Part shown: positions 11,582 to 22,165 of the stretch, one piece after another
How positions within the stretch are numbered: position 1 is the stretch's first letter
How the letters are laid out: each line of letters opens with the position of its first letter
NCBI RefSeq assembly: GCF_963576675.1
Contig: NC_088916.1
Coordinates: 27,069,501-27,133,500, forward strand
Direction of reading: 5' to 3'
Source of the DNA: Euphorbia lathyris
Taxonomy: Eukaryota > Streptophyta > Magnoliopsida > Malpighiales > Euphorbiaceae
Length of the DNA stretch: 64,000 nucleotides
Translations under genes and position numbers: made by a program
Notes under the pieces: generated by a model
Told to the model about the DNA's origin: nothing
Database searches by the model: none
What the model saw: the letters and a program-made list of their open reading frames with translations, nothing else

Positions 11582-12287
11582 TACATATAATAATATGAAA
11601 GTGATTTTCTTTTCTTTTTCTAGTCAAATAGATAGATAGATTCAATGAAATGAAACTTTTTATGATTATACTGTATATAGTTTATTGCACGTTATTCTTT
11701 TTTAAAAAATTTATTTAAAAAAATACCGTTTTTATATTTTTCATTTTTATTATATCATTTTGTGTTTTCATGGGTTGTTTCTTTGTTTGTTATTTGGGTA
11801 TTTTTAATGCTTTATTTCGTTCTTGATTTCTATCATTTTCATTCGCTTTCTATTTGATTTATTAGTTTTGTTATATGTTAAAGGTTATGCTTACTTTGTT
11901 TTTTTACAAAGTAAACCTTACTTTATGTGTTTTTAATTTTTCAATATTCGTTCTTCATTTTTCTTTGTATCATCAATGTAGGGTTTTACAATAGTTAAAG
12001 GTGGTAAGAAAATAAATTTTTAGTTTTCTTTTAATAAAGTAGAAATTTCTATTCCTTTTAGTTCTGAAGATTCTAAAGGTAAATCTTTATTACAAATGAG
12101 CGATTTTAATATTCATAAATCTCTTAGTAGTTTTAGTAAGAGAAAAATGATTTTAAAGTGTGAGGTATCTGTTAAGAAGTAGAAAAAAGAATTGGCGAAG
12201 AAGTTACATGCTGATAAGAAATAAGATTTTTTTCGAAAAATAATATGGTAAATTTATTGAGTATGTTGTGAAGAGTGATAAAAAATA
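11582..12287 (+). other. AT-rich flank with a decayed lysine-rich reading frame
   Basis: From about 11960 the plus strand reads as a broken lysine-rich frame (for example KKELAKKLHADKK near 12190). The style resumes after the Pack-MULE at 13670-13780, ending near a possible GTATGT splice donor. It may be part of the same dead gene as the DUF1985 remains at 17.5 kb, but this is inference. A small inverted TTACTTTGT/ACAAAGTAA motif sits at 11890-11925. Confidence 0.35.
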
Positions 12288-12606
12288 GGGTAAATTTCAA
12301 AAACAACCTCTGTGGTTTGATGTTGTTCAAAAAAAACCATTGTGGTTTGTTATTACAAAAAAAAAGACTGTGGTTTACGCCGTTACCCGAAAAACGGAAA
12401 AGGGCTTAACACCGTTAAAATGCTGACGTGGCACAGGGGTAGAGTTGGAAAAAAAAAATTTATTTTTTTTTAATTTTTCTTTTTTCTTTCTTCTTCTTCT
12501 TCTTCTTCTTCTTCTTCTTCTTCCCTCTCTCTCTCTCTCTCTCTTCTCTTCTTCTTCCTCTTCCTCCTCTCCTCTTCTTCTTCTATTTTTTTTTTAATTT
12601 CTAAAA

Positions 12607-12750
12607 TCCAGATGTTACGTCTGAAATTCAGACGTTGAACGTCTGGATTTCAGACGTTGAACGTCTGAAATCCAGACGTTGAACATCTGGTTCAGACGTT
12701 CAACGTCTGAAACCCAAACGTTCTTAAGAACGTCTGGATTTCAGACGTCC
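12607..12750. repeat. Tandem array of a 17-bp palindrome
   Basis: CAGACGTTGAACGTCTG, a perfect palindrome around a central G, and close variants recur about six times, separated by GATT or AAATC. It lies inside the Pack-MULE next to the captured fragment. Confidence 0.85.
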
Positions 12751-12788
12751 AGAATTCTAGAAAATTTCCAGAATTCTGGAATTTTCCA

Positions 12789-13010
12789 GAAATTTGTAAA
12801 AGTATTTGAGCGAGAGAATCGTGAACTTTGAGACATTGGTGATGCAGGACATGAATCATAATCTTCATCCGTTGATGAATATCCTTCACTTGATACATCA
12901 GAATCCACAGAAAGCTCATGAATGAATTTGTTGAACGAAGACGCCCCATTTTCCGATTTGAGAGGAGATTCTTTGGCCACAGCGAGTACGGTGTCAACGA
13001 ACCGCTGCAT
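12789..13010 (-). pseudogene. Captured gene fragment in the Pack-MULE, unknown plant protein
   Basis: An open frame starts at ATG 13010 (MQRFVDTVLAVAKES) and continues into a serine/aspartate-rich part with KFIHELSVDSDVSSEG and SPMSQSSRFSRSN. Composition and codon pattern look like a real host protein, not repeat translation. The final residues run into the AGAATTCTGG repeat and are probably not genic. A 21-bp word beginning TTCCGATTTGAGAGG occurs inside the fragment (12953) and again at 13162, suggesting rearrangement during capture. I do not recognise the parent gene with certainty. Sequence upstream to about 13170 resembles a leader or intron. Confidence 0.5.
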
Positions 13011-13179
13011 GATCTGCCTTCAGATATTTTTTTCCAGATTTAAAATTATCACCTGAAATCTAACTCCGCCAAATCCAAATCTCAGATAAAAAAAATCGAA
13101 AATTGGATAAGGAGGAGAGAATATAAAGAAGCTGAATTGAAAAATCAGAAATGATAAAGGTTCCGATTTGAGAGGAGAT

Positions 13180-13480
13180 TCCAGAATTCTGGAAATTTTC
13201 CAGAAATTCTGGAAAATTCCAGAATTCTAGAATATTCCAGAATTCTAGAAATTTTCCAGAATTCTGGAATTTAAAAAAAAAGAAAAAAAAGAAGAAAAAA
13301 AGAAGAAGAGAATAGAGGGAGAGGAAGAAGAAAAAAGAAGAAGAAGAGAAGAAGAAGAAGAAGAAGAAGGATGAGGAGGAGAAGAAGAAGAAGAAGAAGA
13401 AGAAGGAGAAGAAGAAGAAGAAGAAGAAGAAGAAGAAGAAGAAGAAGAAGAAGAAAGAAAAAAGAAAAAGAAAGAAAAAA
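13180..13480. repeat. AGAATTCTGG repeats and (GAA)n microsatellite
   Basis: Several near-palindromic CCAGAATTCTGG words (13180-13268) precede a long GAA/GAAAAA-rich microsatellite, strongest at 13340-13455. The minus strand therefore shows a meaningless polyserine frame. Confidence 0.9.
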
Positions 13481-13668
13481 AATTAAAAAAAAAAATTTCC
13501 AACTCTACCCTTTGCCACGTCAGCATTTTTAACAGTGTTAAGCCCTTTTCCGTTTTTCGGGTAACGGCGTAAACCACGGTCTTTTTTTTTTGTAATAACA
13601 AACCACAAGGGTTTTTTTTAACAACATCAAACCACAGGGGTTGTTTTTGGAATTTACCCTAAAAGATA

Positions 13669-14704
13669 TTGGTAGAAAGATATATGAGAAAAAGCGAATG
13701 AAGAAGTTGGCAAATAAATCAACAAAAAAGTTTGTGAAGAAGTTTTTTTTTATAAATATCAAGGGAAGGAATTTGCTGATTCAGGTATGTTAATTTTTGG
13801 TTTTGTTCTATTTTGAATTTATTCAATTTTATAAGTTATTTGTATATATTATTATTATTATTTTATTTTGTTGCTATTTTCTTGAATTTCCGTAAGATTA
13901 GGAAGAGTTGGAATGGTTAGATTCAATGAAGTTGAATGAAAGTTAATGCAATTCAAAAGATAAAATTGAAAGAAATTTGATTAAATAGAAAGAAATAAAA
14001 TGAAAGCAAATGAAATTTAATACAATATAGTGCAATTTTGATTAAATTGTTTTGAATTGGTTTAAATTTTGATGAAATTGTGTAAAATATGTTGAATTTG
14101 ATTAAATTTTGATTAAATTCGTTTGGAAATAATATGTATTAACATTTAATGTTTTTGCCCTATATTTTGGTTTTTTTTATTTGTTTTATTGTTTTTTTTT
14201 TTGTTTATATATGATGCAATTTTTATTGGGAATCGAACATGTACATAACTTAAAAAATTTATATTTCATAATCCCATGAATCACGTTATATTTGTTAGAT
14301 GATAAAACCAATTAATTAAATGAGAAATATATTCATGTTTACCTCTTGAAGCGATCAACTATTGTTACGGAGCGATCTACCAGAGATTGTAATAATGTTC
14401 TAATCAAATCATTTGAAACGACTATCAGTGTTGTAATCAACTTTTACAAACACCCAACCGTAGATCCAGGACACATCGAAGAGCGGAGAAGAGAAAAAAG
14501 AGCTTGCAAAACCTGCTATGGAATTGAGGTTCTTAGAGATAGCTTTTTATCAAAAATTAAAAGAACATAAAACTCTCTAAATCACTAGTGTTGGCCGAAT
14601 TTTTCAATTCATGAAAAGGAGAGATTGTAGCTTCCTTTTATAACAAGTACCTTCTTCAATTCCCTTTTATAACTCTTAACATAAATGCAATTAGAAGAGA
14701 GTTA
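13669..14704. other. AT-rich intergenic or dead-gene sequence
   Basis: It begins with the continuation of the lysine-rich reading frame to about 13785, followed by T-rich intron-like sequence. A 74-codon frame at 14346-14570 (plus) has no recognisable family. The sequence after it (to 14700) resembles LTR or MITE flank but has no demonstrable ends. Confidence 0.35.
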
Positions 14705-14997
14705 GGTGTTGTTTGATAAAACTGAAAAATTAAATGCTGAAAAAATAAGTACTGAATTTTAAGTGCTGAATATTATAAGTGCTGAAAGTATTAAATGATA
14801 TAAATTTTATAAAAATATTAGTTGATAATGTTTAACTTAAAATATTAAGTTAAATATTTTGACTTATCAAAATAAGTGATTTTTAACTTAATTAACTAAT
14901 TTAAGTGATGGAGAAACAACCGTTATCAAATGCACTTAAATTAAATAAGTGTTTAATATTTTAATTTAAGCAATTAAGTGCTTTATCAAACAAGGTC
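14705..14997. mobile_element. Tourist-like (PIF/Harbinger) MITE
   Basis: 293 bp. The terminal inverted repeats are GGTGTTGTTTGATAAA on the left and GACCTTGTTTGATAAA read from the right. It is flanked by TTA on both sides (14702-14704 and 14998-15000), the target duplication expected for PIF/Harbinger elements. AT-rich and non-coding. Confidence 0.62.
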
Positions 14998-15262
14998 TTA
15001 ATGTCTAACTGAATTTTTCCTTGTAACTTCTAACCTTAAAAGGCTCTTAACTGATTAGGAGTACTTTTCCAATTCAAAATAGAAGATTATATTAAATCAA
15101 ATAAAAGATATTCTCAGTAATTAATTCCAAATAAATAAATTCTACACTTACACCAAAATATAAGATGATATACTAATTTATTTTATTGAAAAATTCAAAG
15201 ATAAAATCAAATTATTATCTTTTAAGTCAATAATACATCTCTTTAATATATATTTATATTTT

Positions 15263-16092
15263 GGTTTAATGTTCCCCCAACCCCCTTAACTTGTCTAAAT
15301 TGGTCATTTTACCCTCTCAACTCATCGAATATCTTATTTACCCCTTTAACTCCATAAAAGTGGCACTTCTCACCCCCTTAACTTGTCCATTTACCCCTCA
15401 ACTCATAGAATGTCCTATTTACTCCCTTAACTCCATAAAAATGATATTTCTCACCACTTATAATCCATTATTGAGGCCTAAATTGATACCATTTTTTAAA
15501 CGTTAAACCTACATTGGTGCTATTTTGTACGTTGAACCTAAATTGATACTTCACCAAAAACTATAGGCCTATTTTGATACATTATCCATACATATAGTGT
15601 CTTTAACTTGTTTATATTAATGTTCTTGTTATTTGTATCTTTTATTCATTCTTTCTCTTTTCAACTTTTTTACTAATTAAATTTTGATTATTTAATTATT
15701 GTAATACAATATTATTATAATAAACACATGAAGGATCAATATAATTATCAAATTAAAACAAAATAAAAAGTTGATATTAAAAAAATATATTTTCAAACTC
15801 ATTTGAATAAGTCTTATTAATTTTACACTATAAATGGGTAAGAAATACCATTTTTATGAAGTTAAGGGGTAAATAGGATCATAAGAGGTAAGAAATGACA
15901 CTTTTATAGAGTTAAAAGGGTAAATAGGACATTCGATGAGTTGGGAAGGGGTAAAATGACCAATTTGGACAAGTTAAGAGGGTCAGAAATACAATTTTTA
16001 TGGAGTTAAGGGGGTAAATAGGACATTCGATGAGTTGAATGGGTAAAATGACTAATTTGAACAAGTTAAGGGGGCTGGATGAGCATTAGACC
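15263..16092. mobile_element. MULE-type foldback MITE with 9-10 bp target duplication
   Basis: 830 bp. The ends GGTTTAATGTTCCCCCAACC and GGTCTAATGCTCATCCAGCC (from the right) are inverted, and the inverted arms extend over 200 bp. They are built from repeats of a unit containing CCCTTAACTTG, ACTCATCGAATGTCC and TTAACTCCATAAAA. TTTATATTTT flanks it on both sides (15253-15262 and 16093-16102), fitting a MULE duplication. No transposase is present. Confidence 0.75.
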
Positions 16093-16102
16093 TTTATATT
16101 TT

Positions 16103-17520
16103 ACATGACTTAATTTAAATAAATATGATTATTCCATAATCATACTAATCTAAATTAACATACATAAAATTCATTCCTCCTCTTAGTAAATTTCGTCCCA
16201 TCCAATGTGTCATATGGAACCAATTTCCAATTTACTATTTTGCCTTTTCGATATTGTTCTTTGTGCATGATCCATTAGATTCTTATCGCAACTAGTTGTA
16301 TATGTTTGTTGGAATTCACTTATCGTTGAATCGGATAGCAAATTAACTTCTTAATTTTTATCTATTAATTCTATCTGAATTAATCCAAGTAAATGTATAA
16401 CAGAGTGAGTGTCTCCGATTTAAGAAATAAGTGTCTCACTCCCTAGAGCCATAAAAAGTCAAAGTTGATTTTGACGGAATACCTTTAAATGAATAGCTGC
16501 AGTATAATATGATCCTTCACCGGCTATATTCAAACAAATTGTGACTATGGAAACTGTTAAGCTACATATGTAGAGAGGGTTGTTTACTTGCTCAAGTTGA
16601 ATTACTCAAACTACATAATTTAAATGAAATCTCCATTTCACCCTTTAACCTATCATCTTGCAAGGATTTAGAGTAATTATATCGTAAGAGGCCTAACATG
16701 TATCTCTCATCTAATGTCCAATCTATCATTCAACTACCATGCAATTACTTCATGTGATACTCAATCTCTTCCCGAAGCACACCTTGTCATAATGGATCAT
16801 GCTAGATACAAAGCATCACATTACATAACCAGAATTACCATTATAATTGTTTGAGTTTGAGGATTAGTTATACCTACTACCTCCAATGAGGTAAGCCAAG
16901 TGACATTAAAAAGATTTATCTATCCTAATATCTCATGTTAGATCACCAATGCATATGAACATTTTCATAACATCCATGTAACTGTTTAGATATCCTTATA
17001 TCTATAGCTTGTGAGATTAGATCCTTGTTCACGAACAAAAAATATTATTACATGCAAGTCTCAATAACATTATATCAAATCCTTTAACATAATTCTTGAC
17101 TTGGATTCTTTAAGTATATGATCATTTAATTAAAGTGATAAAGCCTAGTTTCACTTCATCTTGTATGAACACTTTATGCCATAAACATAAACTTAAGGAT
17201 TCCTTCTATCTTATATTAATTATGTGATAAAAATTGAAATAGCTTTTAATAGTAAACTACTATATATATAATGAATCAAATAACTTCAAATGAACATTTT
17301 ATTAATAAAATATCCTGAAACAATTTTTCCTATGGACACATTTCAAATAATTTGAGCGAGTTTCATCCAATTTGTTTTATAGTTTAATATGTTTGTTTAA
17401 GTTATTTCATTTTAACTTAATTGGTTATCTTGTTTTATTTGTTTTGTAAAATTGGTGATGCATATTTTCTATCAAACCAATATTGGGATTCTAATGCAAT
17501 GATAGTGACATTGATGTTTT
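16103..17520. other. Non-coding DNA, probable LTR remnant
   Basis: No gene is visible. The stretch 16180-17340 has the look of old retrotransposon LTR or untranslated sequence, but I find no matching partner, target duplication or coding domain in the window. Confidence 0.3.
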
Positions 17521-18090
17521 GGTCTATATAAAGCAAGATTGACTAAAAAGCAATTGGGTTTATTCAAGAAGAGATATTTTAGTAAGTTTCTTTATTTAAG
17601 TGATTTTGCGTATCATAATCATTTGCTTTATTGTTTTTGTGATGATGGAGGTTTATTGAGAGGATATATTATGTAACTGTATTCAAGATGGTGTTGTGAA
17701 GGTGAATTATAGGATTGAGGAGTTTGTTTTTATTAGTGGATTGAGTTGTTTGGATAATAGGAAATATTCGACAAGGCGTGGTAGATTGTTGATTGAGAAG
17801 TATTTTGGTAGGAAGCTGTGGGTGACTATTGATGATTTAGAATATGTTCACTTGAAAGATAATAAGATTAAATGAGAGTATGATGAGGAACTGCGTAAAG
17901 GATTTTATGGTTTATTTGTTTTCCTTTGTGGGCAAAGAGGTAAGAAACTTTTATGCATGCATCATTTTGATTTTGTATCTGTGGAGTCTAATTATTCATA
18001 GGGGAAAGAAGTGTATGATATGACTATCTATTTCTTCAACTGTGAATACTCCAACCATGTTCATATTATATGGATGTCGTTTGTTTTTTG
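17521..18090 (+). pseudogene. DUF1985-like plant protein remnant
   Basis: Read across one frameshift and two or three stops, the plus strand gives a DUF1985-type domain: LTKKQLGLFKKRYF and YHNHLLYCF, then VNYRIEEFVFISGLSC, then LLIEKYFGRK, then a hydrophobic GLFVFLCGQRG helix and a WGKEVYDMTI motif. DUF1985 proteins are abundant in plants and often tied to Ulp1-protease and MULE lineages. Their role is unknown. Stops after LRGYIM, after DNKIK and after ESNYS show it is dead. The assignment rests on recognised pattern, not alignment. Confidence 0.55.
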
Positions 18091-18860
18091 AATGAAGGCT
18101 TGTTTGGTAAGAGGGTGTTGTCAACTAGTCATAGGATGTTGAATTGACATTCTATTGGTAAAAGTTAGAGTAGAAGTTATGTTGATTCTTTGTTATTTTC
18201 AAAGTCTGCATAAGACATTTTTTTTTTTTTTGCTTTTGCTTTTTTTATTAGATTAAGTTAAATGATATATTTCCATCTAAATATGAGAAAATAAATTAAA
18301 ATAGATGAAGGATATAAAATTTTTTAGGTTCTGATGAGTTTTTTTTAATGTTGTTGGTTCTAGTGGGAGGTGTTTTGGCGATTTTAGAGATAATATTGAT
18401 TCTCTGTAAGGATGAAAGCTAATAACTTTGGTGGTTCTATTGAGCATTCGATGAAGTTTTCAAGTGATGAAAGCGAAGATGTTCTTGTAGAAGATAGATG
18501 TTGCTTTACATGACCGTGTGGATGCTATATTTTAGAAGCTTCTCAAGAAGTTTGAATATCTTCATAGAATCTTGAATTAAGAGGTATATGTTGTTTGAAG
18601 ATCTTCATTTATTTTAGGCAATTTAAGTAATTTTTTATTGCCTTCGAATTGATTGAAAGAGTGGTTGAAAATGAATGAAATTGTTTGAAAGTATTGTAAA
18701 GTAATTGAATGTCATTAAAACTGGGTACAATCGATTTAATGTAATATAAATCTTTTTTGAAATACTAAGATTATTATTTTGTTTATTATCATTGTTAGTT
18801 TGTTTTGATGTTTTTTCTTTGAATTTTTAAAATATTGTATTATTTTAATAAATTTGATTA
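18091..18860 (+). other. Decayed exons and introns of the DUF1985-like gene
   Basis: AT-rich sequence containing a short acidic reading frame (SSDESEDVLVEDR near 18470) in a broken context, between the DUF1985 part and the next acidic exon. Confidence 0.3.
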
Positions 18861-19469
18861 GGAGTCAATCTATAATGTAGAAGTGAATGATTTTGAGAGG
18901 GGAGATGATGTCAATGATGGAAAAATTCTAATAAGGATGAGATATGGATTTAATGATAAGTGTCGCTACCATATTTTTTGGGTACGAACACCGGAAGCTA
19001 AATCGGTTAATAGTTTTTCTTAATTAAAACTATTTTTTAGAGCCGCCACCAATCAAAATTAAGGCATGATTGGACACCAAAAATGTTTGAATTTTAATGG
19101 ATAAAGGGGTCCGTGAAATAGAGATTTTAGGTTCGTTTGTCGGTTACGTGTAGGGAAGAAAAACTTGACTAATCGCCCTATCCCGCCCAAATATTGGTAC
19201 TAAAAATATGATTTACGTTAACGTTTGTCTAATCTACTATTATTATATTATTATTTTTTGATATAGGCGCATAAAAGGAGCGGTTTGATTAATTTTATTT
19301 TTGACTGATTTCATATCCTTATGACATAGACGTATGAATTAGGTCGTTTGTTTATTAATTAATTTATTGCGGCTATCGTCATCCCACTAAAACATAGATG
19401 TATGGATTGGGCCGTTTTTTTTATTAAGTTTATTGTGACCGATTTTATACCCCTATAACATAGACGTAT

Positions 19470-20725
19470 TGATATGAGTATATTTGACAAGATTTATAGG
19501 CTAGAACATTAATGGAAAAGAGCATAAAAGACCAAGTTTGTAGCCAAATCCAAGTTGCAAATAGCTATTCTGACAAAACAGCCAAAGTCAAACAAACAGT
19601 TGTGCAGAAGGTTCGAACAGCTTGTTTCCATACAAATTCGAGTCAAAAAGTGGGTAAACGGACTTATACACAGATCCATCGTCTACAAATATCTATTCTG
19701 ATAGAACAACCAAAGTTCAAGCGAACAGTTGTGCGAAATGATCGAATCCATCCAGATTCGGATCAAAAAGTGGGTAAATGGGTTTACACGTGGATCTACA
19801 AAGAGTGAGAGAGATAAGAAGTGATATATAGCTGTAATCAACCATCTTTCACCATCCCACCACATCTATGTAATCTAATGGCTAAGATTAGTTCTTTTTA
19901 CTGATTCAAACAGTCGTTTGACAGTTTTACCCTTTTAACCTAGATTAACTTTTTTTAGTATAAATAGATTCATTTTTCTGCTTTGTAAGGGGCTCTTCAT
20001 CTTCTACCTTTAGCCACTTATATTTAAGGAGCTTCTTTTATAGTGTCCGAGGCTGTTCCCTCATTTCATGAGGGAACAGCCATCTTAGCAAGCTTGGCCA
20101 GCTTGGGCTGGTATTGTAAGTATTCCTTTTCTATTAATGAAGCATCTTTACCACTGAATGGTTATTAAATGGTATGCTGAAATGTCTTAGATAATGATCA
20201 ACTCTAAGTTATGGTGATGAGGGATGACACGACAGTGCTCCTAACTCATGGAAACAACCATTTAATGTATATTATTTTGGACGGGCACGAATATAACCAT
20301 ATATTGAGGTTTCTTTTATGAATGCTCCTTGTTCTTAACGCTGGAATAACTTGGCACAAGGACACTTGGTTAAGCGTTGTTCTTAGAATCTATGGAAAAA
20401 GGGACACCTGACCGTAGTGATTTATGAGGGAGAAACTCAAACCCATGAACTTTATGTATGCTTATGTTAATGGAACAACCGTGCGAGCAGTTATCTGTTC
20501 TGAGTTTGTGCTAATCTTGTTATTTTTATTTATGTATTTAATTACTGCTTTCAGTATAAAAATCTCACCAAACAAATATCAACTATATTTTGCATATTCG
20601 AACAGCTATTCAAGATAATCTTTCACATAATTTTCATCTCAATCCTTGTTTAATACGACACTTGGTCTTACCAATACTACATCCGACCTAGTACACTTGC
20701 TAGTGTCCATATCACACACACACCA
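19470..20725 (+). mobile_element. Nested solo LTR, about 1.26 kb
   Basis: It starts TGATATGAGTATATTTGAC and ends ...ACACACCA. It splits the GTATGAATTAGGTCG tandem repeat, with CGTAT on the left and CATAT on the right as a 5-bp duplication with one mismatch. LTR-like internals include a two-copy repeat of about 130 bp (19540-19800), a TATAAATAG box at 19959 and an ATTAATGAAG poly(A)-type region near 20135. No coding domain, and the family is not identified. Confidence 0.55.
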
Positions 20726-21903
20726 CATATGAATTAGGTCGTTTGTTTATTAATTAATTTTGAACCACTTTCATACCCCTATGACATGAAGGTATAAATT
20801 GATTTGTCTTAACTTCGTTAGTTTTGTATACTTTTAACTTATATTCCTATGACATAGGATTATAAATCAAGTCGTTTAATTTTAGTTAATTTTGTTTTGA
20901 CCGATTTTTTTATCCCTGTGACATAGGGGTATGAATCGAGTTGTTTGGTTATTCATAAAAAAAAGGTGTAGATTGAATCTAACAAAATGAAAGCAAATGT
21001 TTTAATAATAAACCAATTTTTACAAAAATTCAATCTAAACTAAACGAAGTCCAAACAGACCGATTAATGAAATTTTAACGGAGAGAAAATTAATAAAATA
21101 ATAATTATAAATTCATATTGAAATATAAGCTTAAGAGTAAAACTAATTAGTTAAAAAAAGAGTTAAACTAATTAATTAGAAGTTGAATTAGAAAACAAAA
21201 TTAAGCTCAACTAGAAAAACCTGATTTGATTTTTTATTATTATTAAAGATTGAAAAAAACCCTGATTTGATTAAATCAAAACTAAGTTGAAAAAGAATTG
21301 ATCACGAAACAGTGGATTAAAAGTAGAAAATAAACAAAAAAAAAGCTAAGTTGAAAAAGAAATGATCACGAAAATCCCTTTCTCTCTTTCGCTTTTGGCA
21401 GGTTTCATACGATTTTTATTTGGTCTCCCCCGTTTCAGATACTTTCAAGGAATTTTAAGGGTTTTCTTTCGATCCTTTTTCCGGGATGGAAACAAAGTTA
21501 AACTGCTCTGATTTATTCATTTTTGCAGGGTTTCTCGATGGTCCGAGCTATTTGAAGGGGTGGATGGTCGTCGGTCGGCTCTTTCAAGGTTCCTAGGGTA
21601 TGATCTACTCGTGCATGTAGTTTCTTTCTAAGGTAAATCGTGTTTATGTGTTTTTTTCTTGTGTTTTCCTTTGTAGAGAAACATGGCTAACTATTCTTGC
21701 CTTCTCAGAGTTCTTTGAACCCGAAGTGTAGGTCTTATGGTCACTTATGTCTTAAAGAAGGCAAAAACATTTACTTGCGATTTTTCCTTGTGTTTAGTCG
21801 TTTGGTTAAGAGATTCCCCTAGGTTTACTACTGATTTGAAGCAACGATGTCTTTTTACAAATGATGTACCTTTATTTTAGTTCATGGATTCCCTGAGTTA
21901 GCT

Positions 21904-22165
21904 AATGAAAAAGTCTCATTTTTTTTACAAGATTGTGCCTTTATTTTGGTTCAGGGGTTCCTTTAGTTTTTACTGCAAAAAGGTCTCATTTTTTACAAAG
22001 CTTGTACCTTTATTTTGGTTCAGGTGTTCCTTGAGTTTTTACTGCAAAAAGGTCTCATTTTCCACAAAGCTTGTGCCTTTATTTTGGTTCAGGGGCTCCT
22101 TGAGTTTTTACTGCAAAAATGTCTCATTTTTCACAAAGCTTGTGCCTTTATTTTGTTTTGAGGAA
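21904..22165 (+). repeat. 69-bp tandem repeat, about 3.7 copies
   Basis: Units contain GTCTCATTTT, ACAAAGCTTGT and CTTTATTTTGGTTCAGG. Because 69 is divisible by three, an 87-codon repetitive frame survives by chance. There is no sign it is a gene. Confidence 0.88.

Larger units (their letters stand above)
12288..13659. mobile_element. Pack-MULE-like foldback element with gene fragment
   Basis: The element is 1,372 bp with long terminal inverted repeats of about 180 bp each, starting GGGTAAATT(T/C)CAAAAACAACC and containing CTGTGGTTTGATGTTGTT. The flanks TAAAAAATA (12279-12287) and TAAAAGATA (13660-13668) match at eight of nine positions, fitting the 9-bp target duplication of Mutator-like elements. 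Inside the ends lie complementary microsatellites (CTT-rich 12485-12590, GAA-rich 13280-13480), then mirrored AGAATTCTGG-rich segments, then a non-repetitive centre that reads like protein-coding sequence. No transposase is present, so it is non-autonomous. Confidence 0.78.

Noticed and set aside
13245..13601. Polyserine open frame on the minus strand
   Set aside because: It is only the translation of the GAA microsatellite and MULE end.
14346..14570. 74-codon ORF
   Set aside because: No recognisable family and AT-rich broken surroundings; mentioned only as part of the intergenic entry.
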